Below, piece by piece: positions 41,987 to 52,728 of a DNA stretch of 64,000 nt (within the stretch, counting starts at the first letter, position 1; each line of letters begins with the position of its first letter). The notes beneath the pieces are model-generated. The model was given only the letters and a program-made list of their open reading frames with translations, was not told the DNA's origin and did no database searches. The position numbers and the translations under genes are program-made. Source of the DNA: Ampelomyces quisqualis (Eukaryota; Ascomycota; Dothideomycetes; Pleosporales; Phaeosphaeriaceae); assembly GCA_018398575.1 (NCBI GenBank), contig JAGTXZ010000020.1:248001-312000 (forward strand), given 5' to 3'.

Positions 41987-42631
41987 ATGTCCTCGCCAAC
42001 TTTACAAACCCCCTTCGCCAACACCTCACACCAACCTACTGCGATAATATACTCCTCCACCTCCCCCTTCTCCCTCGCACACTTCATACACCGCCTGTAC
42101 GACCCATCCCCAATCGCGCCCCACATCCGCGTCCTAGCCTCCCACCCACGCCACGACACCATATCCGCCAGCAGCATAATCAACAGGCTCGTCAGTAAGC
42201 ACACCCACATGAAATTCCGTCGACCTACCTGACGCCAGAATGCTCATGGGATCGTCCTAACGGTGCATCTATCTAGTAAACGACGCCGATTTGCTTCCAC
42301 GCACGTCTTCCCCGCGCTCGCTATAGCATCAGACATGCTCCGCGCGCTTCTCGAAGCATTTTCTGCCAACAGAGTCGCGGGGCCGACGAGGATGTGGTGC
42401 CAGGGAATTGTCCGGCTGGTGCGCTGGTGCGTGAAAGTCGAGACAGTCGAGGTCCCTGCTGAGTGGTGCGACGTGCGGTGGTACGAGGGTGTGTTTCCGC
42501 TGATAGATGCGAGTACAAAGAGGCAGGGCGATGGAGGTGGGGCAGGGATTGGCGTATGGCGAGTGTGGATAGGGAAGCGTGTATGGGTGAGAGGAGTTTG
42601 GAGATGGATTAGGGATTTGGGGTGTGGATGA
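41987..42631 (+). CDS. hypothetical protein, two exons, probable frameshift in exon 2
   Basis: ATG 41987 has the leader CATCAACTCAACC. Exon 1 (41987-42194) encodes 'MSSPTLQTPFANTSHQPTAI' and 'LYDPSPIAPHIRVLASHPRH'. A well-formed 82-bp intron (GTAAGC, branch CCTAAC, acceptor CTATCTAG) leads to exon 2 from 42277, which reads 'NDADLLPR' and then stops within 50 bases. One base out of phase, the frame is open to 42631 and looks coding ('HVFPALAIASDMLRALLEAF', 'MWCQGIVRLVRWCVKVETVE', 'CDVRWYEGVFPLIDASTKRQ'). Either one base was gained or lost near 42305, or the intron boundary differs. The family is unknown. Confidence 0.45.
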
Positions 42632-43038
42632 GGCGCGGCTCTGAGTTCAGCAGGCAAGGAAAAGCGGGAACGAGTTTTTTGAATAATATTGAATGGGCTC
42701 TGGCGTTGCGGAATACAATTGAGCAAGAGCGCATAATCAAAGAATAGAATCGTGCGGCATCACTGTCAAAGTACAGAGGTTTTCAAAGGTTTTACTGTAG
42801 CATTGTTCTAGGAAATTTGTGCACAGTAGGAAGAGAATTCTTCGTACTCCTGTCCATGCACGCTTACGCTCAGCGCTTCATGAAATCATGTCATGTCCAT
42901 GACCATTCAATTCATTCGTTCTAGCCCACGCAGTACGTAACGTGTCTAGCTAAAAACAAGAGAGAGGCGCAGTGCTGCGAAAGGTAATGCTCATTCAGAG
43001 ACAACGGTGCTCTTGTGTGGGCGAGACTTTGGCTCACG
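42632..43038. other. intergenic, 3' flanks of convergent genes
   Basis: No ORF worth noting. It lies between the plus-strand gene ending at 42631 and the minus-strand trehalose gene ending at 43039. Confidence 0.7.
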
Positions 43039-45953
43039 CTATGATCCGGCCTTCTTGATCTTGGAAAGCTTGCTGAGAATGCTGAGGAGGCCTGGTGCCA
43101 ATGTTAGTGAGGAATCGGCAGTGAAGGGAGCTGCAAGAAAACTTACCAGTCGCACCGTTGGGAAGAGTCGACATGGCAATCGAGTTGCGAGCGCCGACAG
43201 TCACTGTCTGCACGTTGGCTACGGTCCAGTCGTCCTTCAACTGCTTGGCCCAGCGGAACACGTTCTCATCACTGCGGTCATTGCCGGCCACCAACAAGAA
43301 GTCGGGGCGAGTTTGAGAGTCGAATTTGGCGAAGATGTGTTGCGAGGCGGTCGCCTTGTCGTAGTCGAGGGGCTCAATGATGACAGAGTCTTTGGTAGGG
43401 ACCGCCCTGACACGCTGCTGCTCGCAAGCATCGTTGATGTGGTTGGCACAGTCACCTGCGTGTCGGCTTGGCGAGTCTTCATCGCCAGCCTTCTCGTAAT
43501 GGAATATCAGCGAGCAGTGACGCTCTTCGAGGTAGCTGCCTTCAATGCGTTCAAGGTAGTACTGTAGAATAGACTTGCAAGCCTCTTTCCACTTGACGGT
43601 CTTCTCTTCGTTGGGGAACTGGGTCCACTCCTCTACACCGGGCTCGCGGATGAAGCATCCATTCTCTGCAATGAGACCGAGGCCCCGGACACGGTTGAAG
43701 ATCAGCTCCGTCTCGTGTACAGTGCGTCCACTCATGACGTATACATAGTTCTTGCTATCTGTGACAAGGTCGTTAAGGACGTCAATAACACGCTCGGTAC
43801 TAGCAAGTACAGTGTTGTTGACCGATCCATACGAAGCAAGGGTACCTTCGTAGTCCAGGATGAACAGACGGTTCGATGACTCCTCGTAGGCACGAGAGAG
43901 GTTGCTTGCTGAGAGCCGGGGGATGGACATGGTATCACGGCTGAACTGCTCTTCGTGCACCTTGGCGAGGTGGTTGTGCAGGTTGGCAATCCAGCAATCA
44001 CCAGTGTGATGCATGACTAAATTGCGCATCTTGTAGTAGCGGCGCTCTTTCTCATCATCGGTCATCTCGAGTGCCACCCTGAATGCCTCGGCGATGTTGC
44101 TATAGTTCCACGGGTTTACACCAAGCTCGGCACCATCAAACACCGATGCACTTCCGGTGAACTCGCTGAGGATGACGGGTCCATGCTTCTTCGGGCTGGC
44201 TTTGCCATCTTGACAGATGATGAACTCATGGCACGTCAAGTTCATGCCTTCGCGCAAACTGGTGATAGCCAGTGCATCAGCGATGGAAAGCAGGGCCATG
44301 TATTGCGAGAACTCAATGTCCTGTCTGAGGAAGATCAGGGGATTATGAGTAAGGGTAGAGTGAACGGCGTCGATACGAGTGACTATTTCCGAGCAAGTAG
44401 CTGCCAGCTCGCTGTCTTCTGTTGTTGATGTGGCGACCTGAATCAGGACAACCTTGTCTTTCCATTGCGGATTCTTGTTAAGAAACAGCTCGAAGGCAAG
44501 GAGCTTCTGTCGCACACCACGGATACTGTCAAGCTTGTCACGTGCAACGATGACCTTCTTGCCCTCATAGCGCTTCTGCATGGTCTTTATCCACTTCTGA
44601 ACATTAGGCTGCTCACGAGCAAGGGCAAGTGCCTTTGGATCTACACCAATGGGCGAGGACCAGACGTTGACAAAGCGATTCTCGAGTTGTACTCCGTCCT
44701 CGGTGGCCTCGACTGACAAGATGCGACTGCAGGTCTGGAGGAAGTGGTGTGCGTATTCTTGGGTCTGGAAAGCGACGAGGTTGGCGCCAAGCATACCATC
44801 GAGCAACTCCTTACGCGCAGCGAGACAGCGGAAGACCTCGGACGAAGGAAATGCTGTGTGAAGGAAGAAGCCAATCTGGGCGTCCGGCAGCTTCTGACGG
44901 ATCATCTGTGGTACCAAGCACAGATGGTAGTCGTGGACCCAGATGATGTCGCCGCGCTTGTAGTTTTGGACTACGCGGTCGGCAAAGGCCTGGCAGATCT
45001 TGACGTAGAAGCACCATGAGTGATCGAGGAAGGCTTTGCTCTTGGGGTGGTCTGGGATGATGTAGTGGAAGACGGGCCACAGGATGGTCTTGCAGTAATG
45101 CGCGTAGTGTCCATCAAAGTCCTTGTCGCTGACATAGACGGCCAAGGCATCTTGCTCCTCCTCGAGCTTTTCGTAAATCTCCGTCTTCTTCTCTTCGCCA
45201 AGACTATCTGTGGGAAAGCCAACGAGACCGACGAAGAGAACGTCGGAAATGCGATGGTTGTCTACTGCAGCACGAACGGCATTGGTGAGCCCACCATTGC
45301 CCTGCGCCGCAGCTACAATAGAGTACTTGGCCCAGCGAGGGTCGATCTTTGGCTTCGGCGGCTGAGGTCCCCTGCGGCGCTCCTTCTGAGCCTCAATTCT
45401 CTCTTGTGCCTTTGCGTATTCGAGAATCGTCTGGGGCGGTGCGGGGTCGGCGCGTGACTGAGGCTGGTTAAAGGGTGCTGCGTTGACTCCAAACTCTGGG
45501 ACATGCGTATCGCTGCGGACAAGCGTCTTGGGGTCGTGCGGTCGCAGAAAATGGCTCGCTGCACTGGCTGCGCCTGGAGTAAAGAAATCCTCATGTACTT
45601 GCATAGCAGCGACAGACGGTTTTGGCAGCTGAATATGCGAGGGCGGCGCCCGTCTCAGGATACTTCCGGGTGCATCCTGTTTAGTGCAAGTGCTCGAGCC
45701 CACAGAAGACGGCCGTCCAGCTTCAGTGGCGTCAGGTGCGACAGACTCGGTGTCGTTCTTGGCGGTCGTAGGATCAGAGTTCGAGTCCTCTTTCTTCTCG
45801 TCGTTCTTTTCCTCGCTCTGAAAGTCTGCAGTGTATGGGAGGAAACTGTCGCGTGTCAATTCAGTGCATTTCAAGGGCTACTCTCACTGGAACTCCCAAG
45901 TCCTCTCGAAGCAAGGAAAGAGTCACTTACAGAGAACAAACAAAGGTCGTCAT
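43039..45953 (-). CDS. trehalose-phosphate synthase complex regulatory subunit (Tps3/Tsl1-like), 924 aa
   Basis: Exons are 45953-45931, 45845-43147 and 43091-43039, with introns of 85 and 55 bp (both GTAAGT donors). The short first exon restores 'MTTFVCSLFLPYTADF', a typical start. Residues about 1-170 are disordered and acidic to Pro-rich. A GT20 synthase-like domain spans about 175-655 ('GNGGLTNAV', 'IIWVHDYHLCLVPQMIRQKL', 'IGFFLHTAFPSSEVFRCL') and a HAD phosphatase-like domain about 665-905. Catalytic motifs are altered: 'DKLDSIRGVRQK' replaces the RLDY-KG of active synthases, 'SLREGMNLTCHEF' replaces SLRDGMN, and D672-x-E674 ('LDYEGTLAS') replaces the HAD D-x-D. This pattern fits the non-catalytic Tps3/Tsl1 subunits that stabilise the cytosolic Tps1-Tps2 complex and link it to stress control. 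The C-terminus ends 'SILSKLSKIKKAGS'. Confidence 0.9.
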
Positions 45954-47240
45954 GTTGGGCGTGCTTTGGCGTGCGCGCCAGGAAGTGGTGTATCAATGAT
46001 CAGTCTGGATAGGTGAGAGAAATCGCGATAGGGGTGGGGGAGTTGGCGGGCAGCCAAGCGGTGTTGGCGGTCAGTGTGGTAGAAAGTTCTGGTGGTTGAT
46101 CGTTGTGGGGTTTCGTCCAAGTCTATGTCGCAAAACAACACCTAGGTGCGCCGCAAAGCGCTGGAGGCGGAGGAATTGATACGAGCGAGTGTGTCTGTTC
46201 CAGATGGCTGGAACCACGCCTTGGTTGTTTCGTGCCAGAAGGTTGCTGTGGAACAGGGTAGGAGTTGTTCTTTTCCACAGCTTCAGGCGACGTCATCGCG
46301 GGGCCGGCAGGGAAGGCACAGCTGAGCGCGCAGGGGCCTGGTGTACACTGTACGTCTTACAGGCAGAGCCCAACACCAGAGGCGAGCTGGACAACATCTT
46401 ATCAAGGTGCATCATGTTCGAGCACGTCTTGTGGACGATTTTCACTTGTATATGCAAAGCCAAAGCCAGCGGCTTCGACTGGCCGAAACCTTATACTCCG
46501 CTGCTTATACACCAATCACCCACCTCTCCACTGGCAGACTACAGAAGCAACTACACTGTCCGCGCCCTCGGTAGGGTGCCGGACTCCTGGGTATTTCAGC
46601 ACCTGCACGCGGTGGAAATTTTGCCCGGGCAAGGTAAAGTCGCGGCGGATTACTTCGGCAGCGTGCGGCATGGCATTTTCAAGAATGCCATCAACCATGA
46701 AGAATCCCATGTTGCCATGCATGCGGCCAATTTTGCCGTGCAGACTAAGCTAACAACCGAAGCAATCGCCCTAATGATGTTGTTCTGCTGGCATGTGACG
46801 TTGAATAGCGATACAAAGAAAGTATACAAGGGTTTGCTGCCCAATTCACTGAGGTGTACTTACGCCCGGGCCGTCGACAGAGCCTCACCAAAGTAATTAA
46901 ATCATCGTCGGTCAACTTGCTCTGTACCCCATTGCCAGCACAGCCAGGCAAACATGGCACCACGCAGCCGCCGAACCAAGTACACAGCTCAAACTAAAGC
47001 CTCACTTGAACAGCATCATCAACTGGCCGGCACACCCGGATACACCTTCCTCCAATGGCTCCAGCAAACTTCCTAAACAGGCAGGAACGCGACGCAGAGT
47101 GTCGATTTCGGCAGGGCACGTTCCCACCAATCGTTGGCTCGGACATGTTTCCACCGTTGGGTTTCCGGTCCGGGGCTGGGCCGAACGAATACGATGCATG
47201 GCATTACAGGGCTACCACACCACCAACAGGCTGTCGAACC
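45954..47240. other. intergenic; shared upstream region of the trehalose gene and the 47241 gene
   Basis: Holds a stress-response-like AGGGG followed by GGGGG near 46029-46036, and CAGGGGCC near 46331. A 235-codon plus-strand ORF (46189-46896) and a 41-codon ORF at 46954 (MAPRSRRTKYTAQ) have no motif, and their reality cannot be supported from sequence alone. Confidence 0.45.
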
Positions 47241-47705
47241 ATGTCACGATACGGACGTACCGCGGTCGAGATACCTCTAGTCTACCGTCTATGGCACCTC
47301 TACATCGAACCCCTCATCGCCTTGGCGGGCGCATACCTTCTCCATTCCCGACCCGACCGCTACTTGGAATCCATGCCTCGCACGGCGCTGCTCTCGCCTA
47401 CCTCGCAGCTCATATACACCCAGCTCGCCGCCTCCTATGTTTTCCTTGCCACCGTCGAGGCGCTGGTGCTGCGCAGTACGAACGACACGCGCGTCTGGCG
47501 GGCGGTGATGATGGCGCTGGCGCTGTGTGATGCGGGACACGTGTACGCGACGTGCAGGGAGGTAGGGATGCACGGCTTGCAGGAAGCGGGGGGATGGAGG
47601 GGGGCGGAAAAGGCAGCTATGATGGCGACGGTAGGGCCGATGGGACTTCGCGCAGCGTTTCTGCTGGGTATTGGCTTTGACGGGACGAACGACAAGCATC
47701 TATAG
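47241..47705 (+). CDS. DUF7704-type small membrane protein, 154 aa
   Basis: The ATG at 47241 (MSRYGRTAVEIPLVYRLWHL) was chosen; the frame is open upstream to 47055, but that part is Gly/Pro/Arg-rich and unlike a protein of this type. Helices are visible at about 14-36 ('VYRLWHLYIEPLIALAGAYL'), 60-80 ('TQLAASYVFLATVEALVL'), 88-108 ('WRAVMMALALCDAGHVYATC') and 127-147, giving a four-helix membrane protein. The pattern YR-(F/L)-x-x-(L/I)-Y-I-E-P-x-x-x-L-x-G-A-Y matches fungal proteins grouped as DUF7704, whose function is unknown. Confidence 0.7.
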   Translation: MSRYGRTAVEIPLVYRLWHLYIEPLIALAGAYLLHSRPDRYLESMPRTALLSPTSQLIYTQLAASYVFLATVEALVLRSTNDTRVWRAVMMALALCDAGHVYATCREVGMHGLQEAGGWRGAEKAAMMATVGPMGLRAAFLLGIGFDGTNDKHL

Positions 47706-47811
47706 CTGTCTTGTGCATGACACAATGCTGGAAATAACAGCCCTGTACCTCCGTACTCGTTAGCCAACGCACCTCTTTCGTGTCTCTACTCACAATCCAA
47801 GGAGTTTTCTT

Positions 47812-47837
47812 TCTCTCTCTCTCTCTCTCTCTCTCTC
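47812..47837. repeat. (CT)n microsatellite
   Basis: An uninterrupted run of TC/CT dinucleotides about 26 bp long, in a pyrimidine-rich stretch downstream of the membrane protein gene. Slippage-prone. Confidence 0.95.
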
Positions 47838-47968
47838 CTCACGTCCACTTTCCCCGCCTCCTTGATACACCAATTTCTACTCCCGCACTACCCTCCAACT
47901 CATCTCTCTCCCCCTCTCATCCTCGAACCCGCACATCATTAACCCCTCACTCAACACCTCAATCTCCA

Positions 47969-48574
47969 CTACCACCCCACTTCCATAAACTTCTCCACAG
48001 CGCGCTCGTTCGCCCTTCTCGCCGTCTCATACGTCCCTACTACCGTGTGCACGCTCTGTTTGCCTGGCATTCTGGTTTGTTGATGGACTGTGTACCCCGG
48101 GACGCAGGGATTGAGAATGGAGTGGATGGGAGAGAAGGACGTGATTGTGGGAGAGGTGGGAGAGTGTATTGCGGCGCAGCGTTGGAGTGCGGTGACGATG
48201 GCGGGGGGGAATATAGCTTCGAGGTGATTTGGTGGTGTCTTGCATTGTGGCTCGGGTTGCGGGGCGATGGGGGCGCTGAGGGTTGTTCTGCCGTTGATAG
48301 CTTGTCCGTTGTGTACTTTGGGCGCTGATAAGGCGCTGTGTTTACTGTGACTGACTTCCTTGCTCTGCTCTCCTGGAACAGGGAACTCGCCGACTTGCTC
48401 GTGTAATTCTGAATTGTCGAATGGAGGTCTTGCGTTGGATTTGCGATGCGTGCCGAGATTGCGCTTGTATTCGGTCAGATGGGACGAGGAGTCGAGGGCG
48501 AGAAGCTTGGATGTGAACATCGTTGATATTTCCGTGCCTGGGAGAAGAGAGGTAGAGGAAAAGGAGTCTGTCAT
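47969..48574 (-). CDS. hypothetical protein, 201 aa
   Basis: Single exon with ATG at 48574. The N-terminal 100 residues are Ser/His/Pro-rich and disordered. The C-terminal half looks folded and conserved ('NHLEAIFPPAIVTALQRCAA', 'HSILNPCVPGYTVHQQTRMP', 'QSVHTVVGTYETARRANERA') and ends 'VEKFMEVGW'. No signal peptide or membrane helix is present. The family cannot be named. An opposite-strand ORF (47780-48328) has low-complexity text and is rejected. Confidence 0.6.
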   Translation of the reverse strand: MTDSFSSTSLLPGTEISTMFTSKLLALDSSSHLTEYKRNLGTHRKSNARPPFDNSELHEQVGEFPVPGEQSKEVSHSKHSALSAPKVHNGQAINGRTTLSAPIAPQPEPQCKTPPNHLEAIFPPAIVTALQRCAAIHSPTSPTITSFSPIHSILNPCVPGYTVHQQTRMPGKQSVHTVVGTYETARRANERAVEKFMEVGW

Positions 48575-48946
48575 TTATCCATGGCACGGGAACAAGCAGT
48601 TGTTATTTGGAAAAGACAGTCGACAAGTCGCAGCCTGCAGCGCTGAAGTTGACGCGACGAGCTGTCAAGACAATCAAAAAGGTTGTCCTGCATCATGTTG
48701 TACAAGCATGCCACGCGTGACTGTGTCGAAATGAACTTTGGCTCTGGAGAAGAGTCTACACGCGTGTGTAGAATGCTCATGGTGATGTAATCGTTAGTGG
48801 AGGCGCAAATGAGCCAATATGGAAGCGATGAAAAGACGCTGAAGTGCCGCAGGGATTACTTTCTCGAACACTTGGAAAACCTCCATTATTTTCCCATTAC
48901 ACATGAAAGCTCGATGCTATCACAAAGAACGTTCTCCCTCATACAT
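48575..48946. other. intergenic, no gene seen
   Basis: Between two minus-strand genes; short shadow ORFs only. Confidence 0.65.
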
Positions 48947-51900
48947 CTAGGCCTCTGTCTCGATCCCCGTACCAGTCCGCTCATGATGCTTAAATAACCC
49001 ACCAACTTTATGCTTGCCTCTATCACCCACATGCTTCATCCACGCCAGCGTCCTCGGTCCCTTCCACTGCATTGCACCCCGGTTCTTTCGATGTAATTGC
49101 TTCGCACTATCCTTGTAATCCTTGACTTGATCAATGACGCCGCGCGACCCGTTCTCGCTTAGCCGCGAATCCCTTTTCTTGTCTTTCTGCAGGAAATCGG
49201 GGAGGAAATTGGAACCTTCAGAGTCGCTGTCAGAAGTATCACTGTCCTCGTCGACTTGTGAGACAACTGGTTTGGATGCATCTTTGTGTCCGTCGTTCTC
49301 ATCGTCCCAGTCGCTCCATTCTTGGTCGTTTGCGACGTCGAGAACTTCCATTACTTGCGTCATGTGCTTGTCGCCTTTGGCAAATTTCTCGTGGTAGCCT
49401 GAGAGACCAGACCAGAATGTGAGCGTGATTTCAATCTCACCAATCTTTTCGCCGTACGAGGAAAGAACGTTGTCTTCTGCGCGCTTGAGGTCGCCTTTCC
49501 AGACGGTGAGGCGGAGAGTTTGTTGTTCGTTGTCCGGGATATCTTTGACCCAGAGAATGGCAAAGGCGGGTGTATGGTCGCGCAAAGCAGCATTTTGTCG
49601 GAATTCCACGATAAGTGGCGTAGCATATCTCATGCGGATGGGCAGGCGAACTGGCTTGTCGTTCTTTGTCTTCCACTCATTGTCGTGGGATTGGTATTTT
49701 CCCCTTGATGTGTGATTACGGACTTTCAGTCGCAGTTTCTGGATGTCTTGCGGGAGGTCGAAAGCTTTGATGGTAGGCTGAATGTCAACAGTGCCGTAGT
49801 CCCAGCCGAGCATTTGCTTCGGAAGTTGACACTGTAGACTGCGGAAAACCATAGATACGCGAGCACGGCCGTAGCCGACTCCACCAGATAGCGGAAAGGT
49901 GGAGTTAATCTGGCTGCGTCTATTGAACACCTTCTCTAGCGGGAGGTAGATGATCCCGAGAAGCGGGTCATCCTCGTGGACGCGGGCGTCGCGGACAGCG
50001 ATGTGGACTTCGGTGTTGCGCACATCGCGAATAAAGCGTTCGCATCCCGCATTAAAGAACGGCTTGTTGTTCTTTGGCTTTGTGCGCGTCCTAAAAACCT
50101 TCTTGTGGTTGATGATAATTGTGCAGTATGCTGAAGGTAGGTCATCGCCTTCTTCTTCCTCATCGCTAGCTTCGGCATCGTGGCAGTTTCTGTCCTTGTT
50201 ATGTTTCTCGAGCTCCAGTCCGGTGATATGGTGTACCTGGATGCTCAGAATGCCGGATGGGTAGTCTTCAGACGGCGGCGATGCAATCATGAGCTGATCC
50301 TGGCGGGCATGGAAGTCTTCCTTTTTCTGCTGCTCAACCTCGTTTTGATGATCGGCACTTGCTTCCCGCAACTTCTGTTCTGCATCCTCATACACTTTCT
50401 TCTTCAGCTGATCGGTGTTCTTGACGTCCGGATCCTCGTCTTGATCGGCCAGCTGTTGGTCTGTAATGCGCGTCTTGGAAAAATAGCCAATACTCCAGCT
50501 CAGTTTACCAGGCATGGCTTCACCTGCCTTCATCGCCTTGAAGCCATCCTCGCGATCGTGCATCTTCCCGTTGGACTCGTCGCTCTTCATGATTTCCTTG
50601 AGATCCAGCTCGATGCGACCTAGGTCGTCGTCGGCGCTTGAACGATCGGAATCCCAGAGTTGCAATCGAAGTCTTTCATCAACATTCAATTCTTGCGGAG
50701 TTACGTTGACGAAGCATGTCTCCTCCCAGTGCGGGTCCATGTTTTTCAGCAAGACGCGTGTCGACCACACTGGCTTTCCAAACTTTGCCCAGCCCACACT
50801 GACATATGGATCTGCAGAGCCTTCCTTGAGTGGGCCAAGCCCTCGGTCGCCCTCTTTGAAGTTGTAGGCATGTTTGATCCGAACGATGAGGACACCTTGG
50901 GCAACTGTGTCTTTCTTGAAGTCGTCGCCCATCATCATGTCCTTGAGGTCCAGTGTAAGTGACTTTGGCGCAACGTACTCTGCCAGTGCTGCATCCATCG
51001 AGGATTGTACGAAGCTGCTCATGAGAGGCACATCCATGAGGTTGGGACCTTTCTTTATCAGTGGTACGCAGGAAAGCGTGACCTTTGGTTGACCAAGGAA
51101 GGACATGGTGCAGATTGAGAAGAATGGTGGGTCGGGGCACAATTGTAGTCGAAGCCGCACAACACCGACTATGCCTGTCAGCTCAACCCAAACAGCTAAA
51201 GGACGTTAGCAAGGATTCTATCGGAAGATGAATAAACAACTTACGTATCTTGACCTTGCCGGGTAGATAGAAGGCTAGGTAAAGATGTGCATGCTTGGCT
51301 CGTGATTTGATACCACGCCCGGTAGAGGGTCTGTAGGCAAAGGCGATCTCTACGTTCACGAAATCGCCCTCTTCGGCCTCCATTGTGTCTTGTCGCTGGA
51401 GTTGCTCCTGATCTTCGCTGTCATCTTGGACCGTTCGATCGTCTTTCTCCTCGTTCGGGGTCTTGAGCTTCCCCTCGGCGCTCACAGATCGCGCAGCCGC
51501 ACCTGTGGGGAGCCATCGAACACCAAGTATGCGGAGCGCTTCACTACCTTGGCCAACGTCCTCGACTGCGACCATGCGTACTAAGCTCGGGAGGGAGGCT
51601 TGCATGACATCCTAAGTTCATTAGCGGTCGTGCCTCCAAGCTTCGGGCTTCATGTACCTCAAGCGTGTCTGCAATACTGGTGAACAGATCCGGATTGATA
51701 AGTGGCCACACGGAAGAGAACATGGAGTTGAGCCATTGTGCGCTCTCGGCTGTTTGAGACTTTGCCAGTTTCTGCCCGCGTTTCCTCTCTGCTTGCCAGA
51801 CTTCAACATCCCAGACGTTCTTGATGCGGTTGTGCGTGTACTGGCGCATGAAGAGCGATACGCCTGCCGCTACTCCCAGCATGGTCAGAGTCTGGACGGC

Positions 51901-52728
51901 TTTCCAGAGCCTGCCTCTCCAGCCAGTCATCATTCGCGTAGGCCAGAATAGGGCGTCCACCATGAGCAAGCTGACGATGACTGCCCCCAAGCCTATGGTC
52001 AACGAACGCGTGTAGACATATGTGATCTCGGTTCGGGTGGCTTCAAAGTCAGGGGGTGGGAAGAGGACCTCCATGGCTGTGTGTGCGTCCTTTGACTCGT
52101 GCTCTTCGGCCTCGAGATGCTGGTCGCTCTTGTTGATGTTTTCCATGCCGGTCATGGTGCGTGGTTCTGAGCCAGGAGGGCCTTCATTCTTGTCCACCCT
52201 CTTCAAGTCTTTATCGGTAAAGTCGTGTATTTTGACGGGCAAGTGGGTGATGGGGTCGGTTACTTCTCGCTCGGTGCCGTCGGCGGTGAACTTCTTCATC
52301 TGCTTGCGCGCCTTTTTCGGATCCGACTCGTGTAGGTGTCCTTCTGTGCTATCTTGAGGCTCTTCATCGTCGTCCGTGTCCTGCGGTAACTGCCTGTTCT
52401 TTCTGTTCGCTGTCTCTCCAGAATGGTCATCTGCCTCCTCGACGTCCTGTGCGGCTACCAAGTTCTTGTTCTCGGCTGCGTATGGGCCTTCTGCATCGTT
52501 TATCTCGTCTGGGCCGTTGCCAGTGAAGGCATTATACGCATCGCTGAGCTTGTCGCGGGCTGTTCGTCCGTCGTTGTTGGTCTCGTCCTCTGCCTGCGCG
52601 TGGCCGTAATCGTCGTGCCTCCGCTGCTTCTCTTCGCGGTACCTTTGGACTGTAGGTATAGGGTTGCGCGCATTGTGTGGAGCCTTGTATGACCTTCGCT
52701 GCTCGTTCACGTCTTCGACGCCCGACAT
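48947..52728 (-). CDS. Mug190-like C2-domain membrane protein, 1228 aa, three exons
   Basis: Exons are 52728-51658, 51611-51245 and 51195-48947. The introns are short (46 and 49 bp; donors GTACAT and GTAAGT, acceptors AACTTAG and CCTTTAG) and keep phase. Residues 1-235 are disordered and acidic. Two membrane helices follow at about 250-300 ('LTIGLGAVIVSLLMVDALFW', 'LWKAVQTLTMLGVAAGVSLF'), then an SMP-like lipid-transfer region at about 320-540 ('WLNSMFSSVWPLINPDLFTS', 'DVPLMSSFVQSSMDAALAEY'). A first C2 domain lies at about 550-690 ('GVLIVRIKHAYNFKEGDRGL', 'SADPYVSVGWAKFGKPVWST') and a second at about 760-900 ('GILSIQVHHITGLELEKHNK'). The tail is basic. This is the layout of fungal Mug190 and tricalbin/synaptotagmin-like ER-to-plasma-membrane contact proteins that transfer lipid. 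Ca2+-binding Asp residues look incomplete in C2-2. Confidence 0.9.

Noticed and set aside
46189..46896. 235-codon plus-strand ORF upstream of the trehalose gene
   Set aside because: No motif, odd composition, lies in the expected promoter, and has two competing frames.
47780..48328. 182-codon plus-strand ORF starting in the CT repeat
   Set aside because: Low-complexity Ser/Leu start from the microsatellite; antisense to a better gene.
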